Numbered from the stretch's first letter, positions 43,808 through 51,924 are shown. The stretch: 64,000 bases of DNA from Candidatus Saccharimonadota bacterium (GCA_905371595.1 CAJPLU010000002.1:1-64000); one strand, 5' to 3'. Notes: generated from the sequence alone by a model not told the origin. Made by a program: numbers and translations.

Positions 43808-43869
43808 TTGGCGCCCTTTCATTTATTTTCTAACAGCATAGCGTAATTTTAGTGTCTTGGCGAGCAACT

Positions 43870-43894
43870 TTACGTTGCCTATTGCAATACGTAA
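43870..43894. promoter_or_regulatory. Imperfect inverted repeat, possible XRE operator
   Basis: TTACGTTGC (43870-43878) and GCAATACGTAA (43884-43894) pair apart from a 2-nt insertion, with an outer CGAG/CTCG pair flanking them. The site lies between the XRE gene and a TATAAT box (43912-43917) that reads toward the DUF167 gene. Confidence 0.4.
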
Positions 43895-43961
43895 GGCTCG
43901 GCTTAAGGGGGTATAATAGGTCTAAAGGAAAGGTAATAATAATTCCTATGGGATATTAATC

Positions 43962-44192
43962 ATGAAAACCTCCGTCTATCTCAAGCCCAATTCCCGCCAC
44001 CGCGAAGAAGTCGTCCCGAATGATGATGGTTCGTTGACGATTTACACCAAGGCGCCGGCCATTGAAGGGCGAGCGAACGCAGCAGCAGCGAAGTTACTGG
44101 CGAAACATTTTGGCGTGGCGCCGTCAAAGGTAAAATTAGTGCGCGGCGCAACTTCAAAATACAAAGTGTTTGAGATAGACAAGATAGAATAG
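43962..44192 (+). CDS. DUF167 (YggU family) protein
   Basis: A 76-aa protein with the DUF167 pattern: strand KTSVYLKPNSRHREEV, then LTIYTKAPAIEGRANAAAAK (the conserved P-x-x-G-x-A-N motif) and VKLVRGATSKYKVFEID. This small basic fold is widespread and has no established function. It is a single-gene unit with a TATAAT box at 43912 and a leader of about 38 nt. Confidence 0.88.
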   Translation: MKTSVYLKPNSRHREEVVPNDDGSLTIYTKAPAIEGRANAAAAKLLAKHFGVAPSKVKLVRGATSKYKVFEIDKIE

Positions 44193-44238
44193 CTGCCGCA
44201 ATTTACTGGCATCGTTGCAGATGTTTAACGCTCGGGTT

Positions 44239-45792
44239 CTACGGATACCCAGCTCCCGCCGCCATATTGCCGATCAATCCTTGCACCGTCACAAACGAAT
44301 AGCCCTGCTGCTTCAGCGCGCTAAGGATACACGGCACGGCACCGACTGACGTTTGGTGAATGTCGTGCATCAAGATGATGGCTCCGGGGTGGGCGCCAGC
44401 GACGGCGCGCGAGCAGACGATTTCGCTATTACGGTCGGCCCAATCGCGGGTATCGACCGACCACAAGATTGATGACATACCGCGAAGGCGAAGTTGCTCC
44501 AAGACAACGCCGTTGACCGCGCCATAAGGTGGGCGCAAGATGGTTGGCGTAACGCCGGTGGCTTGCCTGATGGCGTCATTGGTACGGTCAATTTCGCCAG
44601 CAATTTGGCCAACTGGCAATTTAGGCAGTTCTGGGTGCGACCACGAGTGATTACCCAGTTGATGACCGCGCGAGTGCATACGCCGCAGCAGGTCGGCTTG
44701 CGCGGATACTTTGCTGCCAATCAGGAAAAATGTGGCCTTAGCGCCATGCTGGTCCAAAATATCCAGCAGCTGCGCAGTGTACGGTCCCGGCCCGTCGTCG
44801 AATGTTAAGACAATCACTTTACCCCTAGAATTCGCGGCTGGCGGCGCGGCGGGCGCTGGCTTTGGTTTTGGCTCGGGCAGCTTGGGGATATTAGCTAGTC
44901 TCCGGGCTGTCGGATTTTGCAGATATTTGGCAACGGCAGCGATCGGCATTTTGATCGTCATTTCGCCGTAGGCTGACGGCAAGAGCGACGCCTGCCCAAT
45001 CGGCCAAGCTAGACTATTGCCGCCATCGGTAATAACGAAATTCGATAGGGTTTCCTGGGTAATCGTTTCATTAAGATCCAGCTCTGCCTGCTGGCGCTGC
45101 TTGATGGTCTCATTGATATTATTTCGGGCAGCCGCCACGATTTCCTCAGCCGCTTTCTCTGATTGCTCGGTCAAATCGCTCAGGCTAATCACCTCGCCAG
45201 ATTTTTTATCAAATGTCCAAAAGTGCGTTAGCGACACCGGATGTGCACCGTGCATATCTTGCTTGATATTGACAATGATTGATAAAGCTACCGAATTATT
45301 ATGCGTCACTTGGTAGCTAATCGTTTCAGTCAGCGGCTGGTCGAACGTCAGAATATTGGTGGCGGCATAGCGGAAATCGCTGTCAGCGCGGTCAATTGCC
45401 TGGGCGACGGTCTTGTTAATCTTATTGTTTTTCGTCAGCGGATATTCAATCGAAACTTTCTCGCGGTTAGTTTGGCGCGTTACGAATTTAGAACGAATGC
45501 CGGAGTATCGCGAATCAGTGAAATAATATTGCTCGTCAGACAAAGCAGTCGGGCGGCGCGGCGACAGCTGGTTAAAATATGCGTAAACTAGCCCCGATAA
45601 AACCGCTGCCATTGCCGTCAATAACAATATCGCTATCAGCGCATTTCGCCATTTGGCGGGTTTGGTTTTTGTTTTTGCTATGCGGCGGGTATGTTTAGGT
45701 TTGGCTGCTTTATTGCCAGCTGATTTAGGCTTATCGGCTTTGTCCGCTGGTGTTTTTGCTGGCGGCTTCTTTGGTGATTTTTTGGCAGGCAT
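44239..45792 (-). CDS. Membrane-anchored polysaccharide deacetylase (NodB domain)
   Basis: A 517-aa protein from ATG 45792, which lies six bases after a TATACT box; an ORF reaching 45870 runs into the repeat array. A Lys/Pro/Ala-rich cytoplasmic tail precedes one membrane segment (ALIAILLLTAMAAVLSGLVY). A middle domain has features of DUF3298/RsiV-like (SVALSIIVNIKQDMHGAHPV). The C-terminal NodB domain carries VIVLTFDDGPGPYT, GNHSWSHPELPKL and RPPYGAVN, with Asp-Asp and His-x3-His metal ligands complete. It probably removes N-acetyl groups from peptidoglycan or a surface glycan outside the cell. Confidence 0.9.
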   Translation of the reverse strand: MPAKKSPKKPPAKTPADKADKPKSAGNKAAKPKHTRRIAKTKTKPAKWRNALIAILLLTAMAAVLSGLVYAYFNQLSPRRPTALSDEQYYFTDSRYSGIRSKFVTRQTNREKVSIEYPLTKNNKINKTVAQAIDRADSDFRYAATNILTFDQPLTETISYQVTHNNSVALSIIVNIKQDMHGAHPVSLTHFWTFDKKSGEVISLSDLTEQSEKAAEEIVAAARNNINETIKQRQQAELDLNETITQETLSNFVITDGGNSLAWPIGQASLLPSAYGEMTIKMPIAAVAKYLQNPTARRLANIPKLPEPKPKPAPAAPPAANSRGKVIVLTFDDGPGPYTAQLLDILDQHGAKATFFLIGSKVSAQADLLRRMHSRGHQLGNHSWSHPELPKLPVGQIAGEIDRTNDAIRQATGVTPTILRPPYGAVNGVVLEQLRLRGMSSILWSVDTRDWADRNSEIVCSRAVAGAHPGAIILMHDIHQTSVGAVPCILSALKQQGYSFVTVQGLIGNMAAGAGYP

Positions 45793-45840
45793 AAATATAG
45801 TATAACATTTGTAATGTATTAGGGGTGCTGGGCTGCTGCT

Positions 45841-45928
45841 AAAACCAACACGGTACTTTTTCAAAACCAACGTGGGACTTTTTCAAAACCAACAGCTTAC
45901 TTTTAGAAAACCAACACGGTACTTTTGA
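45841..45928. repeat. Four tandem 22-bp repeats between the deacetylase and corA
   Basis: Units start at 45841, 45863, 45885 and 45907, each exactly 22 bp. All begin AAAACCAAC and keep ACTTTT at positions 15-20. Units 1 and 4 are identical over their first 20 bases (AAAACCAACACGGTACTTTT). The period of two helical turns puts every copy on the same DNA face, as in operator or iteron arrays. A nearby imperfect hairpin (CTATAGGACTTT ... AAAGTGCTATAG, 45954-45981) reuses ACTTT. Confidence 0.9.
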
Positions 45929-46047
45929 GAAAGGTTGGGTAGTTCGCAATTTGCTATAGGACTTTCATAAAAGTGCTATAGTAGATTTTCTACCCGCAGG
46001 ACGCCAAAATCATTGAAAATGTCAGTAAATTATAGTATAAAAAGGGA

Positions 46048-46962
46048 ATGCTGCAATATCTTCATTCAAGTACCAAGAATCAGCAAATCAAGCCGCTGGA
46101 ACGCCTGCGGGCGGGTTCGTGGGTGCGCTGCGAACGTCCGAACGAGGATGAGCTGGCCGAGCTGTTGTCGCTGGGGCTTGATAATGATTTGTTGAGCGAC
46201 GCGCTTGATCCGCATGAGGTGCCGCGCCTGGAGATTGACGACGATTGGACGTATCTAATCGCCCGGTTGCCAGATACCGACGATGACTTTAATGATTTTA
46301 CTACGCCGATTTTGTTTTGCTTGAACAAGGACTATGCCGTAACCTTGTCGCGCGATAGCTTGGGTAGGTTGTGGCAGCCGTTTATCGACCAAGCACGTTC
46401 GCGTACCGACCGACCAGTTGAGTTGTTGGTTGATATGATTGACGCTATATCCAGGCAATATCAGCGGCGAGTGGCGGCGATTAATCGCCAGATGCGAGCG
46501 GCTACCGATAATATTCATACGCTGCGGGTCAAAGATATTGCTACGCTGGCGGAATATGAGCGCAAGCTGAACGATTACTTGGACGCGCTCATCCCGATGA
46601 ACTGGGCGGTCGAGAAATTGCTGGCGACCAGCGGTCTGCGCTTGCGGGCGGATGATAAAGAGGATGTCGAGGATTTGTCGATCGATTTGGAGCAGGTAAT
46701 TGCCCGCTGTAAGAGCTTGCTACGAACCATTACTAATGTGCGCGATAGCTACCGGGCGGTGATGGATACCCGCCTGAACGAGACAATTCGCCTGCTGACG
46801 GTAATCACTGTGGCGCTGACTATCCCGACGATGATTGCCGGGTTGTTCGGCATGAACGTGCCGGTGCCTGGTGATAATGATCCGCTGATGTTTTGGAAAA
46901 TCACTGTGGTTAGTATCGTGGCGGCTTGCGCGCTGGGCGGATTCTTTTTGCGGAAACGATAA
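46048..46962 (+). CDS. corA: CorA-family divalent cation transporter
   Basis: A 304-aa protein of the CorA type. A long acidic and helical cytoplasmic domain (residues 1-240) is followed by two membrane helices, the first ending in the selectivity motif GMNVP (about residues 268-272) and the second running to the C-terminal basic KR. It imports Mg2+ (or Co2+/Ni2+) as a pentamer. A TATAAA sequence lies six bases before the ATG. Confidence 0.92.
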   Translation: MLQYLHSSTKNQQIKPLERLRAGSWVRCERPNEDELAELLSLGLDNDLLSDALDPHEVPRLEIDDDWTYLIARLPDTDDDFNDFTTPILFCLNKDYAVTLSRDSLGRLWQPFIDQARSRTDRPVELLVDMIDAISRQYQRRVAAINRQMRAATDNIHTLRVKDIATLAEYERKLNDYLDALIPMNWAVEKLLATSGLRLRADDKEDVEDLSIDLEQVIARCKSLLRTITNVRDSYRAVMDTRLNETIRLLTVITVALTIPTMIAGLFGMNVPVPGDNDPLMFWKITVVSIVAACALGGFFLRKR

Positions 46963-47006
46963 GCTGACTACGTTTTAGTTTAAGAAAGCAGCGCTGACTG
47001 GAAAAG

Positions 47007-47651
47007 TTAGTTATCTGTTGGTACGCCGTATCCCAGCAGTCCGTCATACCGTTTGTCATGATTGACGAACACGCGAATGCGGTTTGCCTCGTTGCCGCCG
47101 ACAGTGGTCAGTACATCATTATCATTTCTCAGAACGACGTTAGTGTGGTCACCGAACACTGGCGAATTGCGGTAAATTGCTACGTCGCCAGGAAGCGGTT
47201 GGTAGCCGGAATTAGCAGGCTTGAACCGACCATTCGCCTCGTAGTATTCACGCAAGGTAAACGTCCCCGGGATACGCCAGCCGCCAGTATGCGGATTTTT
47301 CAGCGGCGCGCCCGCCTGTTTCATAATATAGCTCACGAAATTGGCACACCACGGCTCCTCCGCGCCCTGGCTGAACTTAGTGCCAGCGGGTTGCGCCTTG
47401 AATTCAGTCTTTGCTAGGCTGATAATTTTTTGGCGAGTTGGGCTTAAATTTGCCGTATCAATATCTGGAAAAGCCGCTTCGCCAGGCGACCTATCGAGGC
47501 GCGTGGAATTAATGAGAGACGACAGCTTATCGGCAATTTTCGGCTGAATAATGACTGTGATTGGTACGATAAGCAACAGCGCAATTATACTTAAGATAAT
47601 ACAGCGTTTCTTTGAGAAAAATTTGGGTGCCGCCGCCTGCTGGTGCTTCAT
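47007..47651 (-). CDS. Membrane-anchored CHAP-domain protein
   Basis: A 214-aa protein from ATG 47651, which lies six bases after TATAAT. One membrane segment (CIILSIIALLLIVPITVII) is near the N-terminus. The extracellular CHAP domain has the catalytic Cys in EEPWCANFVSYIMKQAG and the His in GDHTNVVLRND. The middle of the domain contains SGYQPLPGDVAIY. It is probably a peptidoglycan amidase or endopeptidase anchored to the membrane, distinct from the secreted CHAP-propeller protein at 13219-14511. Confidence 0.85.
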   Translation of the reverse strand: MKHQQAAAPKFFSKKRCIILSIIALLLIVPITVIIQPKIADKLSSLINSTRLDRSPGEAAFPDIDTANLSPTRQKIISLAKTEFKAQPAGTKFSQGAEEPWCANFVSYIMKQAGAPLKNPHTGGWRIPGTFTLREYYEANGRFKPANSGYQPLPGDVAIYRNSPVFGDHTNVVLRNDNDVLTTVGGNEANRIRVFVNHDKRYDGLLGYGVPTDN

Positions 47652-47784
47652 GTAATAATTATATCGCGAAAGTTGTTTGACTGTTAAAATATAATTGAGG
47701 TAAATGTTATGTTTAAGCAATAGATAAGATGTGAAACATACCTTTCAAATATCAAGTCAAATCATTTAACAGAATTTCATAAAG

Positions 47785-48345
47785 ATGAATAGACACCGCA
47801 AACCGCAGAAATGGCGCCGTTTGTCGTCGCAAATAATTTTTACGCATTCGCGGATGATATTAGCGGAAGACGAGATAGAATTGCCAGATGGTAAAAGGTC
47901 GTTATATTTGCGGCAAGTATACCAGGGTAAAGGCGGCGTGATTATTATTTGCCAAAACGGCGGCAAAGTGCTTATTCAGCGGGAATATTCGTATCCGGTT
48001 GATGATATATTATATCAATTTCCCGGCGGTAAAATTGAAGAAGGCGAGACTCCCGAGCAAGCTGCCCAGCGCGAATTGGCGGAAGAATCTAATATTTTGG
48101 CGGAAGATTTTCAGCAAATTGGCTGGTTTTATGCCGACAATCGCCGTACTAGTGCCAAGCTGTACGTTGTCTGTGCGCGCGGCGCTTTTCGAGATAATTA
48201 TTCGCTCCAACCGGATGAAACAGAGTTTATTTCCAGTAGTTGGTTAGAAATTAACAAACTTGAGCAGATGATTTCTAACGGTCAGATTGTTAATTACTCT
48301 ATGCTAGCAGCATGGGCGTTATTCAAAACCGCACCGATGAAATAG
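47785..48345 (+). CDS. Nudix hydrolase (ADP-ribose pyrophosphatase-like)
   Basis: A 186-aa Nudix protein. The box is GGKIEEGETPEQAAQRELAE followed by ESNI (G-x5-E-x7-RE-L-x-EE), where the final Gly is replaced by Asn. The N-terminal strand pattern and LPDGKRSLYLRQVYQGKGGV are typical of ADP-sugar pyrophosphatases. It is unrelated in detail to the Nudix gene in the rml operon. The gene stands alone; no clear promoter is seen. Confidence 0.87.
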   Translation: MNRHRKPQKWRRLSSQIIFTHSRMILAEDEIELPDGKRSLYLRQVYQGKGGVIIICQNGGKVLIQREYSYPVDDILYQFPGGKIEEGETPEQAAQRELAEESNILAEDFQQIGWFYADNRRTSAKLYVVCARGAFRDNYSLQPDETEFISSSWLEINKLEQMISNGQIVNYSMLAAWALFKTAPMK

Positions 48346-48427
48346 GGTTTCTTGTGCTATAATAATCCCAAAAGCGAACGATCACCGTACGCGGTTTTTC
48401 TCTGTTAGGGAGTAGAAAGGAATTTAT

Positions 48428-49192
48428 ATGGCTCAACCCAAACCAATCATAATAGTTGACCAACTCGTCAAGACGTACGATGGCAAAAATGTCGTCGATA
48501 GCGTGTCGTTTGAGGTTAAGAAAGGCGAGATCTTTGGCATCCTCGGGCCGAATGGTGCTGGCAAGACGACGACGTTGGAGATGCTGGAGGCGCTGAGGCC
48601 GATTGACGGCGGTACGGCGACTATCGACGGAATTGATGTTGCCAAGCAGCCGAAGCACATTAAAAACATCATTGGCATCCAGCTGCAATCGACGACGTTT
48701 TATGACAAGCTAACCTTGCGCGAACAATTGAAAATGTTTGCCAGCTTGTACGGACAGACGGTCGATGCCGACGCGCTGCTGGCCAAGGTGCAATTGACCG
48801 ACAAAGCCAAAAGCTACGTTGAACAGCTCTCGGGCGGGCAAAAGCAGCGCTTCGCCATTGCTTCGACGTTGGTCAATAACCCGACGGTGTTGTTCCTTGA
48901 CGAGCCAACCACCGGCCTTGATCCGCAGGCTCGCCGCAATCTCTGGGATTTGATCAAAGAGATTCGCGATGAAGGTATTACTATCGTGCTAACCACGCAT
49001 TACATGGATGAGGCCGAATTGCTGTGTGACCGCTTGGCGATTATGGACAACGGTAAAATCATCACCATTGATACGCCGCATAATCTGATCAAGCAACTAC
49101 TGGCGCGCGGCTTCAAGAAAAAGCAAGTTGTCGAGCAGGCCAATTTGGAGGATGTATTTATTGACTTAACAGGAAAGGCGATTCGGGATTAG
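48428..49192 (+). CDS. ABC transporter ATP-binding protein (ABC-2 exporter type)
   Basis: A 254-aa ATPase. Walker A GPNGAGKTT (about residues 41-49), Q-loop IGIQLQ, signature LSGGQKQR, Walker B TVLFLDEPTTGLDP and the switch His in TTHYMDE are all intact. It belongs to the drug/polymer exporter branch that pairs with ABC-2 permeases. A TATAAT box at 48357 gives a leader of about 60 nt with AAAGGA before the ATG. The permease follows after one base. Confidence 0.95.
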   Translation: MAQPKPIIIVDQLVKTYDGKNVVDSVSFEVKKGEIFGILGPNGAGKTTTLEMLEALRPIDGGTATIDGIDVAKQPKHIKNIIGIQLQSTTFYDKLTLREQLKMFASLYGQTVDADALLAKVQLTDKAKSYVEQLSGGQKQRFAIASTLVNNPTVLFLDEPTTGLDPQARRNLWDLIKEIRDEGITIVLTTHYMDEAELLCDRLAIMDNGKIITIDTPHNLIKQLLARGFKKKQVVEQANLEDVFIDLTGKAIRD

Positions 49193-49193
49193 T

Positions 49194-50312
49194 ATGAAAA
49201 AATATTGGACTGGTGTATTCGGGCAAGTGCGCGCCCAACAAAAACGCTTCATCCGCGATAAAATGTCGCTGTTCTTTACCTTCCTGTTTCCGCTCATATT
49301 TTTGTTGGTGTTCGGTTCGATTTTTAATAATCAATCGACCAGCTTTGACATCGCGATTATCAATAATTCGCAGACGGAATTTGCCAAAAGCTTCGTTAAA
49401 GGCGCTAAAGATAACGCCAAAGACTCGATTCTTAAAATTAAAGACGTTAAGGATATGGACGAGGCTCGCGAGAAGTTGAAGCGTTCGGAGCTGAACGGCA
49501 TCATTGAACTGCCGAGCGATTTTGGCGAGGTTAAGGGCGAGGGCGAGCAGGCTCGGCCGACTGGCACTATCAATGTCTTGTACGCCAAAGGCTCCGAGCA
49601 AACTGGTAGCGCTCTCACCGCGGTGATGAACCAGATTGCCAATAAAATTAATATGCACATGGGCCAGCCAGAAGCGCCGCTGAAAGCCGCTGGCAAAGCT
49701 GTTGGCGACGAGCAGCTGAAGTCGTTTGATTATACCTTTACCGGGCTGCTGGCGTTTAGTTTGATGAGCATGGGCATCTTCGGTTTGGCGAACCAAATGC
49801 CGGCTGAAAAACAGCGCGGTTCCTACCGACGGCTGCGTGCAGCGCCGTTCACCTCGGGGCAGCTGATTATTTCTATGGCCATTCACTATATTATAATCTC
49901 GCTACTCAGCCTGACGATGATGGTTGTTGTCGGTATGCTGCTGTTCCATTTCAATATGCGCGGCGATTGGCTACTGTTCTCATTGATGTCGGTGGTTTCG
50001 GCGATGATGATGGTGGGCTTAGGATTATTAATCGGCGGTTGGGCGAAGAATGAAAATCAATCAGCTCCGCTGTCTAATTTGATTTCTTTCCCAATGATGT
50101 TTCTGTCTGGAGCATTCTTTCCGGCATTCCTCTTTCCAGAATGGTTGCGCAGTGTAACGCAATTTATCCCAATGACGCCGGTTGTGGATGGTTTCCGCTT
50201 GATTATGACCGAGCAAGCTAGCCTCATCGAAATTCTGCCGCAAATCGGCGCTGTCGCTGCTTGGGTTGTCGTTATTTATATCGTGGCGATTAAGCTGTTT
50301 AGGTGGGAATAA
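49194..50312 (+). CDS. ABC-2 type transporter permease
   Basis: A 372-aa permease. One N-terminal membrane segment (FTFLFPLIFLLVFGSIF), a large extracytoplasmic domain of about 140 residues and five C-terminal segments give the ABC-2 topology. MNMPAEKQ-like and LSGAFFPAFLFPEWLRSV motifs of the family are present as NQMPAEKQRGSYRRL and SGAFFPAFLFPEW. It works with the ATPase encoded just upstream; the cargo (drug, peptide or lipid) is unknown. A 102-nt inverted repeat follows its stop codon. Confidence 0.9.
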   Translation: MKKYWTGVFGQVRAQQKRFIRDKMSLFFTFLFPLIFLLVFGSIFNNQSTSFDIAIINNSQTEFAKSFVKGAKDNAKDSILKIKDVKDMDEAREKLKRSELNGIIELPSDFGEVKGEGEQARPTGTINVLYAKGSEQTGSALTAVMNQIANKINMHMGQPEAPLKAAGKAVGDEQLKSFDYTFTGLLAFSLMSMGIFGLANQMPAEKQRGSYRRLRAAPFTSGQLIISMAIHYIIISLLSLTMMVVVGMLLFHFNMRGDWLLFSLMSVVSAMMMVGLGLLIGGWAKNENQSAPLSNLISFPMMFLSGAFFPAFLFPEWLRSVTQFIPMTPVVDGFRLIMTEQASLIEILPQIGAVAAWVVVIYIVAIKLFRWE

Positions 50313-50331
50313 TATAATATCAATGAAAATA

Positions 50332-50433
50332 GCCCGCCGAACGAGCTCAAGCTGAATGCGGATCTTTCAATCCGAGAAACAAATAATTGTCTCAATCAGA
50401 TTGAACGCATTCGGCGAGCTATTTTCGGCGGGC
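50332..50433. repeat. 102-nt nested inverted repeat (long stem-loop)
   Basis: Four stretches pair in register: GCCCGCCGAA (50332) with TTCGGCGGGC (50424), AGCTC (50344) with GAGCT (50416), GAATGCG (50354) with CGCATTC (50406), and TTCAATC (50366) with GATTGAA (50399). The apical part also has GAGA/TCTC. It lies between the ABC permease stop and the stop of the minus-strand 73-aa ORF, so it may be a bidirectional terminator or a structured RNA end. Confidence 0.85.
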
Positions 50434-50440
50434 GGAGCCC

Positions 50441-50662
50441 TCAGTCCCTGGGCGAAACCTTCAACATATCGCCCGAAAGAGCCTTGAAAAGCATCCTCAG
50501 GACGACAGCCTGCCAGAAACCGATCCCGGGCACCCATTCGGCACCCGCGCTGCGGAGGACCGCGGCGAGGAGTACGATGGCGACCGCCGAGGCGGTCGTG
50601 TTGATCGTCCAGACAGCGACCGCAATTGCGGTCGCTGCAATTCTAGAAGACTCTCTGTACAT
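50441..50662 (-). CDS. 73-aa hydrophobic protein in a GC-rich structured module
   Basis: ATG 50662 is preceded by GGGGAGG at good spacing. The 73-aa product is hydrophobic and Ala/Val-rich, with one long membrane stretch (IAATAIAVAVWTINTTASAV, continuing AIVLLAAVL), a second amphipathic part (FWQAVVLRMLFKAL) and a charged end. The DNA is clearly GC-richer than its neighbours and holds several perfect palindromes. The ribosome binding site itself can pair with an upstream CCCC. It has its own strong promoter. I do not recognise a family. Membrane toxin of a type I-like system, small membrane regulator, or by-product of a structured RNA are all possible. Confidence 0.55.
   Translation of the reverse strand: MYRESSRIAATAIAVAVWTINTTASAVAIVLLAAVLRSAGAEWVPGIGFWQAVVLRMLFKALSGDMLKVSPRD
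50614..50637. repeat. 24-bp perfect palindrome inside the 73-aa gene
   Basis: The core GCGACCGCAATTGCGGTCGC (50616-50635) is a perfect palindrome that extends by two more base pairs on each side. A second inverted repeat, CGACCGCC-GA-GGCGGTCG, lies at 50581-50598 and shares the GACCGC word. Confidence 0.95.
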
Positions 50663-50688
50663 TGTCCTCCCCTTTCTGGGGTGAGCTT

Positions 50689-50735
50689 GCTCAAAGCTAA
50701 AGGGCGACTTCTGCCCTTTATCCGAAACTTTGAGC
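50689..50735 (-). promoter_or_regulatory. Two-part leader hairpin of the 73-aa gene
   Basis: On the minus strand GCTCAAAG pairs with CTTTGAGC as the outer stem and AAAGGGC with GCCCTTT as the inner stem. It occupies the 5' leader between the promoter and the ATG. A second small stem (CCCC/GGGG, 50669-50681) overlaps the ribosome binding site. Confidence 0.8.
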
Positions 50736-50748
50736 AAAAGCTAATATA

Positions 50749-50777
50749 TATATATCACTAATAGAATAAAATGTCAA
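50749..50777 (-). promoter_or_regulatory. Strong promoter TTGACA-17-TATATA of the structured module
   Basis: On the minus strand a perfect TTGACA (50777-50772) and TATATA (50754-50749) are 17 nt apart. Transcription would start near 50742, giving a leader of about 80 nt. Confidence 0.8.
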
Positions 50778-50941
50778 TGAATTTTAGGCAAAAATGTGTC
50801 ATTATATGTTTTTACGGCGTTTAATTCGAAAGATAAATTAATTATCTATTGTTAAATACGTCCACCTCCGTCGTTAAGAGCGCTGTAGTATAATGAAATT
50901 AGCGTTAGCTATAGTATGAAAGCTATGCCAGAAGGGGGATT

Positions 50942-51313
50942 ATGACATTTGAAGAAGCGCAAGAGCTAGTGATGGATCATATTCGCGCGCGGAAGTGGGA
51001 TAAGACGAATGATTCGCGCGGTTTGGCGATATCGTTGTCTCTGGAAGCTAATGAGTTATTAGAATATTTTCAGTGGGGCAATAAGCATATCGGCACCAAA
51101 GATGATATGGCAAGCGAACTGGCCGATATCATTATTTATGCTATCCAATTTGCTGCGCGCTTTGATATCGATATCCCCGAAGCAGTTGCTGCAAAAATTG
51201 CCAAGCAGGCTGAAAAATATCCAGTCGAGATTTTTGAGATCGAAGACAAAGCCGAGCAAAATCGCCGCTGGCTGGAAGCTAAGAAAAATTATAAGAAGGA
51301 TACGACGTTATGA
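50942..51313 (+). CDS. MazG-like nucleotide pyrophosphohydrolase
   Basis: A 123-aa protein of the all-alpha NTP pyrophosphohydrolase superfamily. The metal-binding motifs are SLEANELLEYFQW (the E-x-x-E pair) and ELADIIIYAIQFA (E-x-x-D). It resembles RS21-C6/dCTPase-type MazG homologues, which remove unwanted nucleotides. It overlaps the downstream thioredoxin-like gene by 4 nt. The ATG follows AGAAGGGGG. Confidence 0.85.
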   Translation: MTFEEAQELVMDHIRARKWDKTNDSRGLAISLSLEANELLEYFQWGNKHIGTKDDMASELADIIIYAIQFAARFDIDIPEAVAAKIAKQAEKYPVEIFEIEDKAEQNRRWLEAKKNYKKDTTL

Positions 51314-51924
51314 AAAAGAGGGTTGGCATGAATAAAAAACTTATTGCGATTATTTCCGTCATAATCATCTTGTGCGGCGCTGCGGCTGGGCTGTGGTATA
51401 ATAGCCAGCATTCTGCCGAGCAGCCGAAAACTCCGTCTACCAACGTGTCCGACGCCGCCAAATTCAAGTCAGAATATCCGCGAGTGGCGGCGAATAATCG
51501 CTTCGTTTATGCCAGCGATAAAGAAGTCCTCGATATCTTTGATAACGGCAGTGGCGTGGTTTTTTTGGGCTTTCCACAGTGTCCGTGGTGCCAGCATTTG
51601 AGCGAACACGTTGACCGGGCAGCTCGGGCTGAAGGTGTTGATAAAATATACTATTTGAATATTCGCGATGCTCGCGCTAGCAACAACGAAGTTTACCAAA
51701 AATTGGTCAAGAAACTAGAGCCGTATTTGGATAAAGACGATAACGGCAAGCCGCGAATATTTGTACCAGACGTATCGATTGTCAAGAACGGCAAGATTAT
51801 CGGCCGTTACAAAGAGGAATCAACTGGCGACGATAACATCACGCCGGATAAATACTGGACAAGCGAAAGGATTGAACGGACATCGTCGCAGCTGCGCGGG
51901 TTTATGCGGCAGTTGAAAAAATAG
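51310..51924 (+). CDS. Membrane-anchored thioredoxin-fold protein (CPWC)
   Basis: A 204-aa protein with one N-terminal membrane segment (LIAIISVIIILCGAAAGLWY) and a thioredoxin-like domain outside the cell. The redox site is FLGFPQCPWCQ, with Cys91 and Cys94. It resembles bacteriocin-transport-accessory (PedC/Bta) thioredoxins (GFPxCPWC). An internal ATG at 51328 is an alternative start. It ends convergent to the DsbA-like gene, so two thiol-redox systems lie side by side. Confidence 0.82.
   Translation: MKKRVGMNKKLIAIISVIIILCGAAAGLWYNSQHSAEQPKTPSTNVSDAAKFKSEYPRVAANNRFVYASDKEVLDIFDNGSGVVFLGFPQCPWCQHLSEHVDRAARAEGVDKIYYLNIRDARASNNEVYQKLVKKLEPYLDKDDNGKPRIFVPDVSIVKNGKIIGRYKEESTGDDNITPDKYWTSERIERTSSQLRGFMRQLKK

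Noticed and set aside
43823..43961. A small gene in the intergenic region between the XRE and DUF167 genes.
   Set aside because: No frame with a start and plausible composition; only the inverted repeat and a TATAAT box are visible.
45841..45928. The 22-bp tandem repeats considered as a CRISPR array.
   Set aside because: Units are directly adjacent with no unique spacers and there are no cas genes in the window.
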